64,000 nucleotides of DNA from assembly GCA_022601135.1 (NCBI GenBank), contig JAHZJB010000050.1:1-64000 (forward strand). The letters are read 5' to 3'. A program made the translations under genes and the position numbers. The notes under the pieces were generated by a model. It had not been told where the DNA came from, ran no database searches, and worked only from the letters and a program-made list of their open reading frames with translations. Positions 16,922-25,849 of the stretch are shown here, piece after piece (within the stretch, counting starts at the first letter, position 1; each line of letters opens with the position of its first letter). This DNA comes from Actinomycetes bacterium (GTDB taxonomy: Bacteria; Actinomycetota; Actinomycetes; Mycobacteriales; Mycobacteriaceae).

Positions 16922-17404
16922 TCAGGGGTGGTAGGGAACTCCCACTGCACGGAAGACGAACTCGGGCGGCACGTCGAACGCCAGCGAGGTGCGAGGCAGC
17001 CGCGCCAGCACGTCTTCGGGAATGTGCGCCTTGTAATGCAAGGACAATTCACCGGAACAGCGCGGATCGACGGCGGCGACGTGGGCGTCGATTCGCAGGC
17101 CGGTGCTCGACAGCTCGGCCTGCGCCGGGCCGGACTGCACAGCGTCCCAACGGACGTCGATCGTGCGTCCGGTCAACTTCGGCACCGAGGACAGGGTGCC
17201 CACTACCCGTTGGTGGGTAAGCGCCAACGCACCGGCGTAGCTCGCGACGCTGCCCGAGGAGCGTAGGCCCGGCAGGACGCCGCGGAAGCGACGCGTGATG
17301 GCTACGTACTCGGCGACGAACAGCAACCCCTCGGCCTCGGCCTCGGCGCGCAGCTCGCCGGGGAGCTTGCCGATACGCAGAAGCTTTCGAAGGAAAACCG
17401 CCAT
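16922..17404 (-). CDS. Conserved hypothetical protein
   Basis: A 160-residue protein beginning MAVFLRKLLRIGKLPGEL from ATG 17404; an in-frame ATG at 17428 is less likely. It has no signal peptide or membrane segment. The middle part (SYAGALALTHQRVVGTL) and the alternating strands that follow look like a PH/GRAM-like beta fold, which is only a guess. It is divergent from the PAP2 gene and convergent with the oxidase. Function unknown. Confidence 0.6.
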   Translation of the reverse strand: MAVFLRKLLRIGKLPGELRAEAEAEGLLFVAEYVAITRRFRGVLPGLRSSGSVASYAGALALTHQRVVGTLSSVPKLTGRTIDVRWDAVQSGPAQAELSSTGLRIDAHVAAVDPRCSGELSLHYKAHIPEDVLARLPRTSLAFDVPPEFVFRAVGVPYHP

Positions 17405-17485
17405 GCAGGAACGGTATCTCAGCGGCACGGTACCCCGCCCAGCCCGATGACGATCGCTGTTCGGGGCGCGTGATAGAGCTGTCAG

Positions 17486-18169
17486 GTGCGGATAAGCAAG
17501 GGCTGGCTGGTTGGTACGGCTGCAGCGGCCCTCTGCCTCTATGCGCTGATGTGGCTGGGTTGGGTCCAGGACTGGATGTGGCTAGCGCGCGTGGACGCGT
17601 GGGCGCTGGAGCCGATGCACCGTCTGGGTGCGGCGCATCCAGGCTGGGTCACGGGGTGGAACGTCTTCTGCACGGTGCTCGGACCCAATGCCTTCCGGGC
17701 GGTGGTGCTCGTCGTGATCGTGGTGGCGCTGCTGCGGCGTAACGTCCGCATCGCGTTGTTCCTGGTGATCAGTGTGGAGCTCAGCGGCCTGGTGACTGAG
17801 ATCGCGAAGCTGCTGGCGGATCGGCCGCGGCCCGCCACCGCGATGGTGGCGGCCCACGGAACGTCCTTCCCCTCCGGACATGCGCTCGGGGCGATGGTCG
17901 TGATACTGGCGCTGCTGACCGTCACACTTCCGATGGTCGGTACCCGATGGCGCCGTTGGCTGATCGCCCTCGGTGTCGCGGTCGTGGTCGCGATAGGCGT
18001 GGGGCGGGTGATCCTCAACGTCCATCACCCGTCGGATGTGATCGCCGGGTGGGCGTTGGGATACGCCTACTTCGTGGCCTGCCTGCTGATGGTGCCTCCG
18101 CCGTACCGGACGCAAGGCCCGATCAACCAGCAGGCCGAAATACCTGCAGTGCCCGGTAACGCACGGTGA
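17486..18169 (+). CDS. PAP2-family membrane phosphatase
   Basis: A 227-residue integral membrane phosphatase. All three PAP2 motifs are present: KLLADRPRP, FPSGHALG and RVILNVHHPSDV, giving the catalytic His pair. Five or six hydrophobic helices surround them. The start is GTG 17486. Family members dephosphorylate polyprenyl, phosphatidic acid or decaprenyl-linked sugar phosphates at the outer face of the membrane; which one is not shown here. Confidence 0.88.
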   Translation: MRISKGWLVGTAAAALCLYALMWLGWVQDWMWLARVDAWALEPMHRLGAAHPGWVTGWNVFCTVLGPNAFRAVVLVVIVVALLRRNVRIALFLVISVELSGLVTEIAKLLADRPRPATAMVAAHGTSFPSGHALGAMVVILALLTVTLPMVGTRWRRWLIALGVAVVVAIGVGRVILNVHHPSDVIAGWALGYAYFVACLLMVPPPYRTQGPINQQAEIPAVPGNAR

Positions 18170-18295
18170 CGCTCGCCGTGGTCAATTCAGATCGGACCTG
18201 GCCGTCGAGCACGAGAGCCGTCTGCCCCGAGGCCGCGACCTGATCGTGTCCGAATCTTGATGACGGGTGTGACTGTGGTCGGCCACCATGGAGCG

Positions 18296-18967
18296 GTGTT
18301 CCGACTGCTGAAGCTGCTGTGCGCAACGGCGGTCTGCCTGGTGACGGGCTCAGTGGCCGCGCCGCAATCGATGGCGGAGTTCACGCCGTGGTTCGCTCAC
18401 TCGGTTGGCGGTGCCACCCAGGTGCTATCCGTCACCGGTGTCGGCGGTTCGGACGCCAAGCTCGACGTGTGGGAGCGGACCGCCGCTGGGTGGCAGCCGG
18501 TGACCGGAGGCGTCGGCATCCCGGCGAAGATCGGTGCCAAGGGTATGTCGCCGGACCACTTCGACGGTTCGATGATGACCCCGAAGGGCGTCTACACCCT
18601 GGACTTCGCCTTCGGCACCGAACCCAACCCCGGCGGCGGCCTGTCGTACGTCCAGGTGGGCCCCGACCATTGGTGGGACGGTGACATGACGAGCCCGACC
18701 TACAACACGATGCAGGTATGTCCGAAGGAACAGTGCCCGTTCAACACCTCACTGAGCGCGGGGACCGAGAACCTGCAGATCCCGCAGTACGCCCACGCGG
18801 TGGTGATGGGTGTCAACAAGGAGCGGATCCCGGGCAAGGGCGGGGCGTTCTTCGTACACAGCACCGATGGTGGGCCCACGGCGGGCTGCGTGGCCATTGA
18901 CGACGCGACTCTTGTCAAGATCATGCGGTGGCTGCGGCCCGGCGCGATGATCGCGATCACCGAATAA
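18296..18967 (+). CDS. Secreted L,D-transpeptidase-like (YkuD) protein
   Basis: About 223 residues. A signal peptide (hydrophobic core LLCATAVCLVTGSVAA) is followed by a YkuD-like domain ending in FFVHSTDGGPTAGCVAI, which holds the catalytic His and Cys of the HX(n)S/TxGC pattern, with Ser replaced by Thr. Such proteins form 3-3 peptidoglycan cross-links or anchor proteins. GTG 18296 puts the signal at the N-terminus; an ATG at 18257 in frame is the alternative. It lacks the Ig-like domains of the large mycobacterial Ldt enzymes, so it may be a distinct amidase or transpeptidase. Confidence 0.78.
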   Translation: MFRLLKLLCATAVCLVTGSVAAPQSMAEFTPWFAHSVGGATQVLSVTGVGGSDAKLDVWERTAAGWQPVTGGVGIPAKIGAKGMSPDHFDGSMMTPKGVYTLDFAFGTEPNPGGGLSYVQVGPDHWWDGDMTSPTYNTMQVCPKEQCPFNTSLSAGTENLQIPQYAHAVVMGVNKERIPGKGGAFFVHSTDGGPTAGCVAIDDATLVKIMRWLRPGAMIAITE

Positions 18968-19435
18968 TCAGATGTTCAGAGCGCGGCCGGCTTTCACCTT
19001 GAAGTTCAGCCCCTCCAACGACATCGACGCGTCATAGGTGCGGTCGTAGCCGGTCTCGCAGATTCTCCAACCGGTATCCGTCCTGCGGTACCTGTCGTGG
19101 TAGAAGCCCGCACCGATCAGCATGAAGTTGAAGGCGGGCGCGATCACGCGGTCCTGCAGGTACCAGATCGCTCTGGCCTCGTCGCCGTCCACGGTGATCT
19201 CGGGGTGGTTGACGCGGTGCTCGGTGAGTATCTCGGGTCCCAGCGAGTTGCGCATGAAGTCGACGAGGTCGTCGCGGCTGGTGAAGTGGTGCTCCTCACC
19301 GATCGACTCACCGTAGCGGCCGACCACATCCTCGGTGAGGGTGTCTGCGAACTCGTCCCAGTGCTTCGTGTCGAGCGCGCGCAGATATCGGTACTTGACT
19401 TGTTTGATGTCGGCGATTGCACCCATGGCCGACAT
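18968..19435 (-). CDS. NTF2/SnoaL-like protein
   Basis: A 155-residue cone-fold protein (SnoaL_4 type): the helix IADIKQVKYRYLRALDTKHW, then EFADTLTEDVVGRYG and a C-terminal sheet with HDRYRRTDTGWRICE. ATG 19435 is chosen; an ATG nine bases downstream is also possible. Family members are dehydratases, isomerases or ligand-binding proteins, often in steroid or polyketide catabolism. It is convergent with the L,D-transpeptidase-like gene (adjacent, no gap). Function unassigned. Confidence 0.78.
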   Translation of the reverse strand: MSAMGAIADIKQVKYRYLRALDTKHWDEFADTLTEDVVGRYGESIGEEHHFTSRDDLVDFMRNSLGPEILTEHRVNHPEITVDGDEARAIWYLQDRVIAPAFNFMLIGAGFYHDRYRRTDTGWRICETGYDRTYDASMSLEGLNFKVKAGRALNI

Positions 19436-19517
19436 TGCAGCACAACTTGATAACCGAGCAAACTGCCGAAGTGTCTGAATGGTTGCAGACAAATCCGACG
19501 CTATCGTGACCTGGGAT

Positions 19518-21395
19518 ATGAGCAATCCTCTGGGCATGTCCGTCGGGACGACCAACCTTGTCGCGGCCGGCGTCGGATATCGACCCGTGATGAGACGTTC
19601 GGTGCTGACGCTGTTTGGTCACGCGCCCCCCGAGGTCGGCATTCCCCGAGAACAGCCCTCCGCCACCGGCGGGGTGGTGGTGTCCGGTTTCGTCGACCGC
19701 GTCGGTGATCCGGTGTCGTTGGTGGCCGCCGACGGTGGGACCTATCCGGCGGAACAATTGCTGGTCGAAGCGCTGGAGTCGATGGCCGTGCTGGCCATGC
19801 CGCCGCCGCACAGCTCGGCCTCGGACCTGGTCATCGCCGTGCCGTCTTACTGGAGTCCGGCGATGACCGCAACGCTGCAGACCACGCTGGAAGCCAGCGA
19901 GATCCTGGCGCCGGGTGGGGCGGCGCCGCGGCTGATTTCCGACACGGTCGCCACCCTGACCGCGCTGAACGACCGCCCGGGCATCGACCGCGACGGCACT
20001 CTGGTCCTGCTGGACTTCGGCGGTGGGGGTACCAGCATCACCCTGGCCGACGCGGCATCGGGATTCGACGTGCTCGACGGCACGCAACGCGTCGCCGAAT
20101 TTGCCGGGGACCAGATCGATCAGGCTTTGCTGAGCCATGTGCTGCAGGGAGTTCGCGGTGACGGTGATGACGACACCGGCCAGACCGCAGCGGTCGGATC
20201 GCTCGCCGTGATTCGGGAACAGTGTCGCTCGGTAAAGGAGCGGCTGTCTAGCGAAACCGCCACCGAGCTGAACATCGAGCTGCCCGGCCGCCGAGTGGAC
20301 ATCGGTGTGACGCGGGCCGAGTTGGACAACCTGATCGAGCGGCCGCTCGAGAGTGTGCTCGATGCGCTGGAAGACATGTTGGGGCGTAACAACATCAGTT
20401 GGGACGCAGTGTCCGCGGTGGCTCTCGTCGGTGGCGGCGCGGGCATTCCGCTCGTCGTGCAGCGCCTCTCGGAGCGGTCGCAAGCCCGGGTGGTGACCAC
20501 CGCGCAGCCAGGCTTCGATGCCTGCGTGGGGGCGGCGCAGCTCGCCGCCCGCGGGCCGAACGCCGACGTGACCACCGGGGTTGCCCCGGCAGCATCTGCC
20601 CCCGCGCTGGCGTGGTCCCAGGACGACGAACCGGACGACGTCATCCCCTATTCCGGAGACGACTACCGCTCTCCCAGTGTCTCTGCTAACCCGTACGGGC
20701 CCGCCGAGGATCTCAAGCCGACTGTCCGGCCCGAACCGGCGGCGCCGACCGAGGTGAAGCCCTGGCAGCGCTTGCCGGTGTCGGTGTTCGGCATCGCGGC
20801 CTCAGTCGCCCTGGTGGCGGTCGGGGGTGTGACGATCGCGCTGACCAGTGTCCAGAGCGCTGACAGGGACCAACCGAAACCCAGGAACGCTCCTTTGACC
20901 AGTGCGTTCACGCCCACGGCCCCGCCTGCGGAGACGATCACTCTCAATAACCAGCCAGTTCAGCCCGCGCAAGAATCGACGACCGCAGTCGCTCCGCCGA
21001 ACATCATCACCACAACAACTTCGCCACCGGCACCGACGACGACCACCACAACATCGCCGACCACGACAACGACAACGTCGCCGACCACGACCACGACAAC
21101 CACGACGACGACAACCACGACCACAACCACGGCGACCACAACCACGGCGACCACCGCGACCGCGACCACGACCACGGCAACCCCCGCGACCGGCACGACG
21201 GCCAACACACCGGCGACGACGGTGTCGCCGACCACGAGGGCGACGACAGTGTCGCCGACAGCGGCACCGACGACGGCCGCGACCGTGCCCACCTCGGTGA
21301 GGTCAGCACCTACGACAGCGGCAGTAACGACGTCGGCGGCAATCGTTCCCGTCGCCCCGGCGCCCGTACCCACCTCGGTTCCGGCTAGCCCGTGA
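19518..21395 (+). CDS. Membrane-anchored Hsp70-like protein with Thr-rich tail
   Basis: About 625 residues. Residues 1-370 resemble the Hsp70/DnaK nucleotide-binding domain: GMSVGTTNLVA (phosphate 1, with the usual Asp replaced by Ser), LLDFGGGGTSITL (phosphate 2) and ALVGGGAGIPLV (adenosine motif). No substrate-binding domain follows. Instead there is an acidic linker, a single membrane helix (about 419-445, LPVSVFGIAASVALVAVGG) and a ~180-residue tail, most of it Thr/Pro/Ala, on the outer side. The tail resembles targets of mycobacterial protein O-mannosylation. Hsp70-like proteins of this kind occur in mycobacteria but I know of no established role. The ATG at 19518 is preferred over the upstream one at 19479. 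Confidence 0.8.
   Translation: MSNPLGMSVGTTNLVAAGVGYRPVMRRSVLTLFGHAPPEVGIPREQPSATGGVVVSGFVDRVGDPVSLVAADGGTYPAEQLLVEALESMAVLAMPPPHSSASDLVIAVPSYWSPAMTATLQTTLEASEILAPGGAAPRLISDTVATLTALNDRPGIDRDGTLVLLDFGGGGTSITLADAASGFDVLDGTQRVAEFAGDQIDQALLSHVLQGVRGDGDDDTGQTAAVGSLAVIREQCRSVKERLSSETATELNIELPGRRVDIGVTRAELDNLIERPLESVLDALEDMLGRNNISWDAVSAVALVGGGAGIPLVVQRLSERSQARVVTTAQPGFDACVGAAQLAARGPNADVTTGVAPAASAPALAWSQDDEPDDVIPYSGDDYRSPSVSANPYGPAEDLKPTVRPEPAAPTEVKPWQRLPVSVFGIAASVALVAVGGVTIALTSVQSADRDQPKPRNAPLTSAFTPTAPPAETITLNNQPVQPAQESTTAVAPPNIITTTTSPPAPTTTTTTSPTTTTTTSPTTTTTTTTTTTTTTTTATTTTATTATATTTTATPATGTTANTPATTVSPTTRATTVSPTAAPTTAATVPTSVRSAPTTAAVTTSAAIVPVAPAPVPTSVPASP
21010..21200 (+). repeat. Low-complexity ACN-rich coding tract
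   Basis: An imperfect repeat of Thr codons (mostly ACC and ACG, with a few ACA/ACT) interrupted by SP and A codons, coding for long runs of threonine in the tail of the Hsp70-like protein. Such tracts are prone to length change by slippage. The opposite strand has long antisense open frames rich in Val that are artefacts of this composition. Confidence 0.85.
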
Positions 21396-21401
21396 TCAGT
21401 C

Positions 21402-21423
21402 GGGATCGCCTACCCGCGATCCC
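21402..21423. terminator. Hairpin between convergent genes
   Basis: GGGATCGC (21402-21409) and GCGATCCC (21416-21423) form a perfect 8-bp stem with a 6-base loop, 7 bases after the stop of the Hsp70-like gene and 18 bases before the end of the convergent monooxygenase gene. There is no U-tract, as is common in mycobacteria. Confidence 0.65.
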
Positions 21424-21440
21424 AACTCCGGTAGTCACCG

Positions 21441-22685
21441 TCAGGACTTGGGCGAAGTTCTGCGCGCAAACGTTGGGGCGCGTTCGGGCCGGGCGCCGAC
21501 GCCGACCAGGTAGGCGGGGATGACCGAAAGCCACGGAGCGATTTCCAATAGCTTGGCCAGGGCGGGCGGCGGAGCGGTCACGCCGCTGCCGCGCAGGATC
21601 GGGCCCAGGACTCTCTTGTCGAGTTGGCGTTGGAACCCCTGCGTGAGGACGGTGGGCAGGATCCGGCGGCGCTGCACGGCGGCCAGAGTGCGCTGGGTGA
21701 CCCGCCCCTGGCGTAACGGCTCTGCCAGCAGACGGGCCGCCGCCACTCCGTCCTGCACCGCCATATTGATTCCGACACCACCTGCCGGAGACATCGCGTG
21801 GGCCGCGTCCCCGATACACAGGAGCCTGTCGGTGTGCCAGCGCCGCACCCGGTTAAGGCGCACATCGAGTTTCTTGACGTCGTCGAGGGTGGTGACCGTC
21901 GCGACCGTGTCACTGGCCTCGGGAAGCAGTTCGAGCACGTCGGAGTGGAAGGCTTCGAGGCCCCGGGCCCGCCGCTGGGCGTCGGAACCCTTGGGGATGA
22001 GCATGGCGATCTGCAAATACCCATCCCGCGGGATGACGATCATGGCCTTGCCCGGGGCAAGGCGCGGGAACAGCGTGTAGCCCTCATCGCCTTCTGAGCG
22101 TGGCAAGCGGAACCACCACACGTCGAAGCTGACCGGTAATTCCCGGACCCGCAGCCCGGCGTCGTGGCGAACCAGGGACGTGCGGCCGTCGCAGCCAATG
22201 GTGAGATCCGCGCGAAGTTCGCCAGTTCCGTCCACTCCCTGATATCTGACGCCCGCGACCCGGCCGCCATCACGCACCAGACCAATCACCTCGGTGCTCA
22301 TCCGGAGCGTGAAGCTTGGCTCGGCGGCGCCGGCTTCGGCCAACAGGTTGAGCAGGTCCCACTGCGGAACCATGGCGATGTAGGGATGCGGCTGGCGCAG
22401 CCGCTCGAAGTCGACATACGTCACTGAGTGACCAGGGCTGACCTCGACCGTGGCGTTTCGCAGCCGATTCTGCGGCAGCGCGGTGAACTGCTCCCACAAC
22501 CCGAGCTCGTCGATGAGCTGCAGTGTGGTGGGATGCACAGTGTCGCCGCGGAAGTCGCGGAGGAAGTCGGCGTGCTTTTCCAGCACGGTGACATCCACCC
22601 CGGCGCGCGCCAGCAGTAGTCCAAGCACCATCCCGGCCGGCCCCCCGCCGACGATGGCGCAGGTGGTCTTCTCGTTCACACCCAC
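21441..22685 (-). CDS. FAD-dependent aromatic hydroxylase-type monooxygenase
   Basis: A 414-residue group A flavoprotein monooxygenase of the PHBH/PheA class. The FAD-binding GxGxxG motif is IVGGGPAGMVLGLLLA near the N-terminus, the DG motif is TIGCDGRTSLVRHD, and the GD motif is CIGDAAHAMSPAGGVGINM. A few members are geranylgeranyl or steroid oxidoreductases, so the substrate cannot be read. It follows the gene at 22689-23468 on the same strand with a 3-base gap and may be cotranscribed with it. Confidence 0.85.
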   Translation of the reverse strand: MGVNEKTTCAIVGGGPAGMVLGLLLARAGVDVTVLEKHADFLRDFRGDTVHPTTLQLIDELGLWEQFTALPQNRLRNATVEVSPGHSVTYVDFERLRQPHPYIAMVPQWDLLNLLAEAGAAEPSFTLRMSTEVIGLVRDGGRVAGVRYQGVDGTGELRADLTIGCDGRTSLVRHDAGLRVRELPVSFDVWWFRLPRSEGDEGYTLFPRLAPGKAMIVIPRDGYLQIAMLIPKGSDAQRRARGLEAFHSDVLELLPEASDTVATVTTLDDVKKLDVRLNRVRRWHTDRLLCIGDAAHAMSPAGGVGINMAVQDGVAAARLLAEPLRQGRVTQRTLAAVQRRRILPTVLTQGFQRQLDKRVLGPILRGSGVTAPPPALAKLLEIAPWLSVIPAYLVGVGARPERAPTFARRTSPKS

Positions 22686-22688
22686 ACG

Positions 22689-23468
22689 TTAGCCGGGTGA
22701 CTCCGACACTTCTGGGTGTTGGGCGACCCACTGCCGTCCCGCCTTCGCCGTGCGGGCCAGCGCTCCGTATTCACCGAGATAGGCGGCGAGGGCCCCGACC
22801 GCCGGCAGCATGGCCAGATATTTGAACGGCGCCCGCGGATGAGGGCGCCGGGCGAGTTCCTGCCCGATGGCGTCGAGCAGGCCCATGAGATTCCACAGGG
22901 CTTTCGCGATCCCCAGCGGTGTGCGCGGAATCTGCTGCGCCGCGACGTCGACGCCCGCGTCCTCGACATTGGAGACATTGGAGACATTGGAGACATTGGA
23001 GAGGTCTCGGTGACACAGCACCGCGGCCAGCATGTGGACCTGCCGCTGCTCGTCCTGAACGCCTAGTTCGCGTGCCACGGCGCACAGCACGATGGCCTGG
23101 TTGGTGAAACCGATGAGGTCCTGAATCGGCAGTTGGCGCCCCACTGCGCCAAAAGCTCCGGGGAACGCCACCACCACCGTGTTCAAAGCGCCAACCCGTC
23201 GCACCCACCAGTTGATGCGGGCATCGGTGTCCATGCCGTCCCACGCCCGCGTGCCGGGTACGCCTACTGTATTGAGCACGCACGTAAATCCGGCCGCGAC
23301 TTTGTCGATCGGTCCGTCGCTCGGGCTGGGACGATGTCGCTTGAGGCCGAGCGGATCTGTTCCCCACAGCACGTCCAGCAGCGGGTGGATTATCCGGACA
23401 GCGCGGCCCAACGTATCCTGAACGGCCGCGTCAGTGATCGTCACCTCGGGTGTGGGAAAAAGATTCAC
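22689..23468 (-). CDS. Conserved hypothetical protein with SNV repeat
   Basis: About 259 residues from GTG 23468 (VNLFPTPEVTITDAAVQD). It is rich in helices and has moderately hydrophobic stretches (NTVVVAFPGAFGAVG, YLAMLPAVGALAAYLG) but no clear membrane topology. A run of four SNV tripeptides near the middle is encoded by a 9-bp tandem repeat. A longer frame reaching 23600 is open but would have an Arg-rich, unlikely N-terminus. It abuts the FAD monooxygenase gene. I do not recognise a family. Confidence 0.65.
   Translation of the reverse strand: MNLFPTPEVTITDAAVQDTLGRAVRIIHPLLDVLWGTDPLGLKRHRPSPSDGPIDKVAAGFTCVLNTVGVPGTRAWDGMDTDARINWWVRRVGALNTVVVAFPGAFGAVGRQLPIQDLIGFTNQAIVLCAVARELGVQDEQRQVHMLAAVLCHRDLSNVSNVSNVSNVEDAGVDVAAQQIPRTPLGIAKALWNLMGLLDAIGQELARRPHPRAPFKYLAMLPAVGALAAYLGEYGALARTAKAGRQWVAQHPEVSESPG
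22965..23000. repeat. 9-bp tandem repeat, four copies, in-frame
   Basis: The unit GACATTGGA is repeated four times without mismatch. On the minus strand it codes for SNVSNVSNVSNV inside the hypothetical gene, so a copy change would leave the frame intact. Confidence 0.9.
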
Positions 23469-23687
23469 CGTTGCATGATGCCCTGTGCGCCGATGAGCGC
23501 GACTTCGTGGTCGCGGCTCAGGCAGATTTCCGGGAGCCGGGGAACTGCGCCCACCGGCTTCACGTGCTATAAGCCGGAACACTCGCCCCGCCGCGTCCAC
23601 GGCGCGGCCAAAGGTGCCGACATCGTTGGTATGTTGCGCAGGCGTCGACGACAGAGGACAAGGGGAGCGACGACATAGGGAGACAGG

Positions 23688-24680
23688 ATGGCCTCAGGTA
23701 AGGAAGCGGCGGCTCGGCTGCTCTGTGCCGTGGGCGCACCGGCAATTGCGCAGCGGCAAAGTCAAGGCCAGCTGGCGATCCTGATGTATCACGGAGTGGA
23801 GCCCGTGGCGCTGACTCCTCCGTGCTGGCACGTCCTCGACGCCGTCGAGTTTCGCCGCCAAATGGAGTATGTGCGGGAGAGGTACCAGGTCCTTCCGCTC
23901 GTTGAGGCCCTGGAGCGGCTAGACGCGGGAACTCTTCCCGACCACGCGGCCACGCTGACGTTCGATGACGGCACCCGCAACCTCGCCGTGCAGGCCGCGC
24001 CCATCCTGCGCAGCCTCGATTTGCCGGCGGCGGTCTTCTTGTCCACCGGGCCGATGGGCACTGCCGAGACACTGTGGCCGGACCGGTTGTGGCTGGCGTT
24101 CGCCCGTACCGAACACCCCGAGGTCGATCTGACGGCGATGGGGCTGGGCCCGCATCCGCTGGACAGCGCAGCCGACCGCGGTGCCGCGTTTGCCGCAGCC
24201 GTGGATTGGTTCAAGGCGCTGCCCGATGAACAGCGGATCGAGCAGACCGAACGGCTGATCGACACCCTCGGGCAGCACGCCGACACCGACCCCGGGCCGT
24301 TCGAGATGCTCTCCTGGCCGCAGGCCCACGACCTTGCTGCAGACGGGCTGGTGACCCTGCACCCGCACACCGTGACGCACCCGATTCTCTCGCGCTGCTC
24401 GGACGAGAAGGTGCAGCGCGAGATCGTGGACTCATGCAGGACGCTTGAGCGCGAGACTGGTTGCATGCCAAAGGTCTTCGCGTATCCCAACGGTCGCGTT
24501 CAGGACTTCGACGAGCGCGCAAAGCAGGTGCTGCGCGGCCTGGGCGTGCGGTGGGCGCTGTCGACCGTCGAGGGCCTCGCAGACCGTGACAGCGATCCGT
24601 TGGCCCTGCCCCGGCTGTGCATCGGCAGTGACCTTTCCTTCGCCCGCTTCCAGTTGCTGGTCTCCGGGGCGCTGACCTGA
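23688..24680 (+). CDS. Polysaccharide deacetylase-family protein
   Basis: A 330-residue member of the NodB-homology family (carbohydrate esterase 4). Motif 1 is ATLTFDDGTRNL with the catalytic and metal-binding Asp pair; motif 2 is LHPHTVTHPILS with the two metal-binding histidines; a late motif is FAYPNGRVQDF. The N-terminus has no classical signal peptide but starts with a short hydrophobic helix. It would remove N- or O-acetyl groups from a cell-surface glycan. A GACAGG site lies upstream of ATG 23688. It is convergent with galE, which could supply or modify sugars for the same glycan (inference). Confidence 0.85.
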   Translation: MASGKEAAARLLCAVGAPAIAQRQSQGQLAILMYHGVEPVALTPPCWHVLDAVEFRRQMEYVRERYQVLPLVEALERLDAGTLPDHAATLTFDDGTRNLAVQAAPILRSLDLPAAVFLSTGPMGTAETLWPDRLWLAFARTEHPEVDLTAMGLGPHPLDSAADRGAAFAAAVDWFKALPDEQRIEQTERLIDTLGQHADTDPGPFEMLSWPQAHDLAADGLVTLHPHTVTHPILSRCSDEKVQREIVDSCRTLERETGCMPKVFAYPNGRVQDFDERAKQVLRGLGVRWALSTVEGLADRDSDPLALPRLCIGSDLSFARFQLLVSGALT

Positions 24681-24685
24681 TCCGA

Positions 24686-25645
24686 TTACGGTATGTCTGA
24701 CCATGCACGCCAGGCGCTCTCGACGGCTTCGGCCAGATCGTGCCGTGACTCCCAACCGAGTGCATCACGTATCAACGCCGGGTCGGCAACCACTTCGGCG
24801 GGGTTGCCAGGCCGCTTTGCGGTGATGTCACAAGCGAATTCGATTCCGGTGACTCGCCGTACCGCGTTGATGACCTCGAGGACACTGGTCCCGGTTCCGG
24901 TGCCGACGTTGTAGATGTCGGCCAACTGCGTGGTGTTCATACTGTCGACAACGGCGACGTGCGCGTCCGCGATGTCTTCCACATGGACGTAATCGCGGAT
25001 GCAGGTTCCGTCCGGAGTCGGATAGGAGTCGCCGAAGATCTTGGGAGGCACACGCGAGGTGATCGCCCGGAATACCCGTGGAATCAAATTGTTCTCGCCT
25101 CGGTCGGCCAGCTCCGGTTCGGCGGTACCGGCGACGTTGAAGTAGCGCAGTGCCGACCAGTTGAGCCGATGCGCCGCCGCGACATCACGAATCATCTGCT
25201 CGCACATCAATTTCGTCCAGCCGTACGGCGAGGCCGGCGCCGTCGGTGCAGCCTCGGTGACCGGGCTGGTTGAAACCACTCCGTATACCGCCGCACTCGA
25301 CGAGAACAGAATGCGCGTGGTCCCGGTGGCGACCATCGCGGCCAGCACCTTGTGCATGCCGATGACATTCTCCCGGTAGTAGAACAGCGGATCAGCGACG
25401 GACTCTTCGACGGCCTTCTTCGCCGCGATGTGCACGACAGCCTCCGCGGAATGTGCCCGCAATGACGCTTCGGCGAAGCCGTCATCGAGCAGTGAACCAA
25501 CGTAGAGCGGGATGTCGGTGGAGAGGCGGCTGCGACTCCCCGTGGAGAGATCGTCGAGGGCGGCAACGGCATGCCCGGCTTGCCGCAGGGCCCTGACGAC
25601 GTGTGCGCCAATGTATCCGGCGCCACCGGTCACCAAGACTCTCAC
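24686..25645 (-). CDS. galE: UDP-glucose 4-epimerase
   Basis: A 319-residue extended short-chain dehydrogenase. The NAD-binding motif VTGGAGYIGAHVV is at the N-terminus and the catalytic YxxxK is SPYGWTKLMCEQM. PTPDGTCIRDYVHVEDIA is typical of GalE. It interconverts UDP-glucose and UDP-galactose, needed for galactan of the mycobacterial wall. GTG 25645 is chosen because the longer frame to 25855 would have a basic, Arg-rich leader. It is convergent with the polysaccharide deacetylase gene. Confidence 0.88.
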   Translation of the reverse strand: MRVLVTGGAGYIGAHVVRALRQAGHAVAALDDLSTGSRSRLSTDIPLYVGSLLDDGFAEASLRAHSAEAVVHIAAKKAVEESVADPLFYYRENVIGMHKVLAAMVATGTTRILFSSSAAVYGVVSTSPVTEAAPTAPASPYGWTKLMCEQMIRDVAAAHRLNWSALRYFNVAGTAEPELADRGENNLIPRVFRAITSRVPPKIFGDSYPTPDGTCIRDYVHVEDIADAHVAVVDSMNTTQLADIYNVGTGTGTSVLEVINAVRRVTGIEFACDITAKRPGNPAEVVADPALIRDALGWESRHDLAEAVESAWRAWSDIP

Positions 25646-25849
25646 TGCGGGCGCCTTGGAGCGAACCCGATCCGATTCACCTGTGCTGACTGTGATGTGT
25701 TTTTGTGGACGTTCCTGGGGGCCGAACACATTTTTCCGAAGACCTCCTAGCCCTCGTAGTTTCGCAGGTTGGGGATGCGCAATCCCAGAGTTCACCAAAG
25801 TGGCAGCACCTCGGCGCCGTCTGCGGCGCACTGGCCATAGGCTGGGACC

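Noticed and set aside
15154..17052. 632-aa open frame on the minus strand
   Set aside because: It is antisense to the flavo-oxidase, which has clear motifs and a signal peptide; the antisense frame is an effect of high GC.
20960..21373. Val-rich antisense open frame
   Set aside because: Composition is the reverse of the Thr tract; not a gene.
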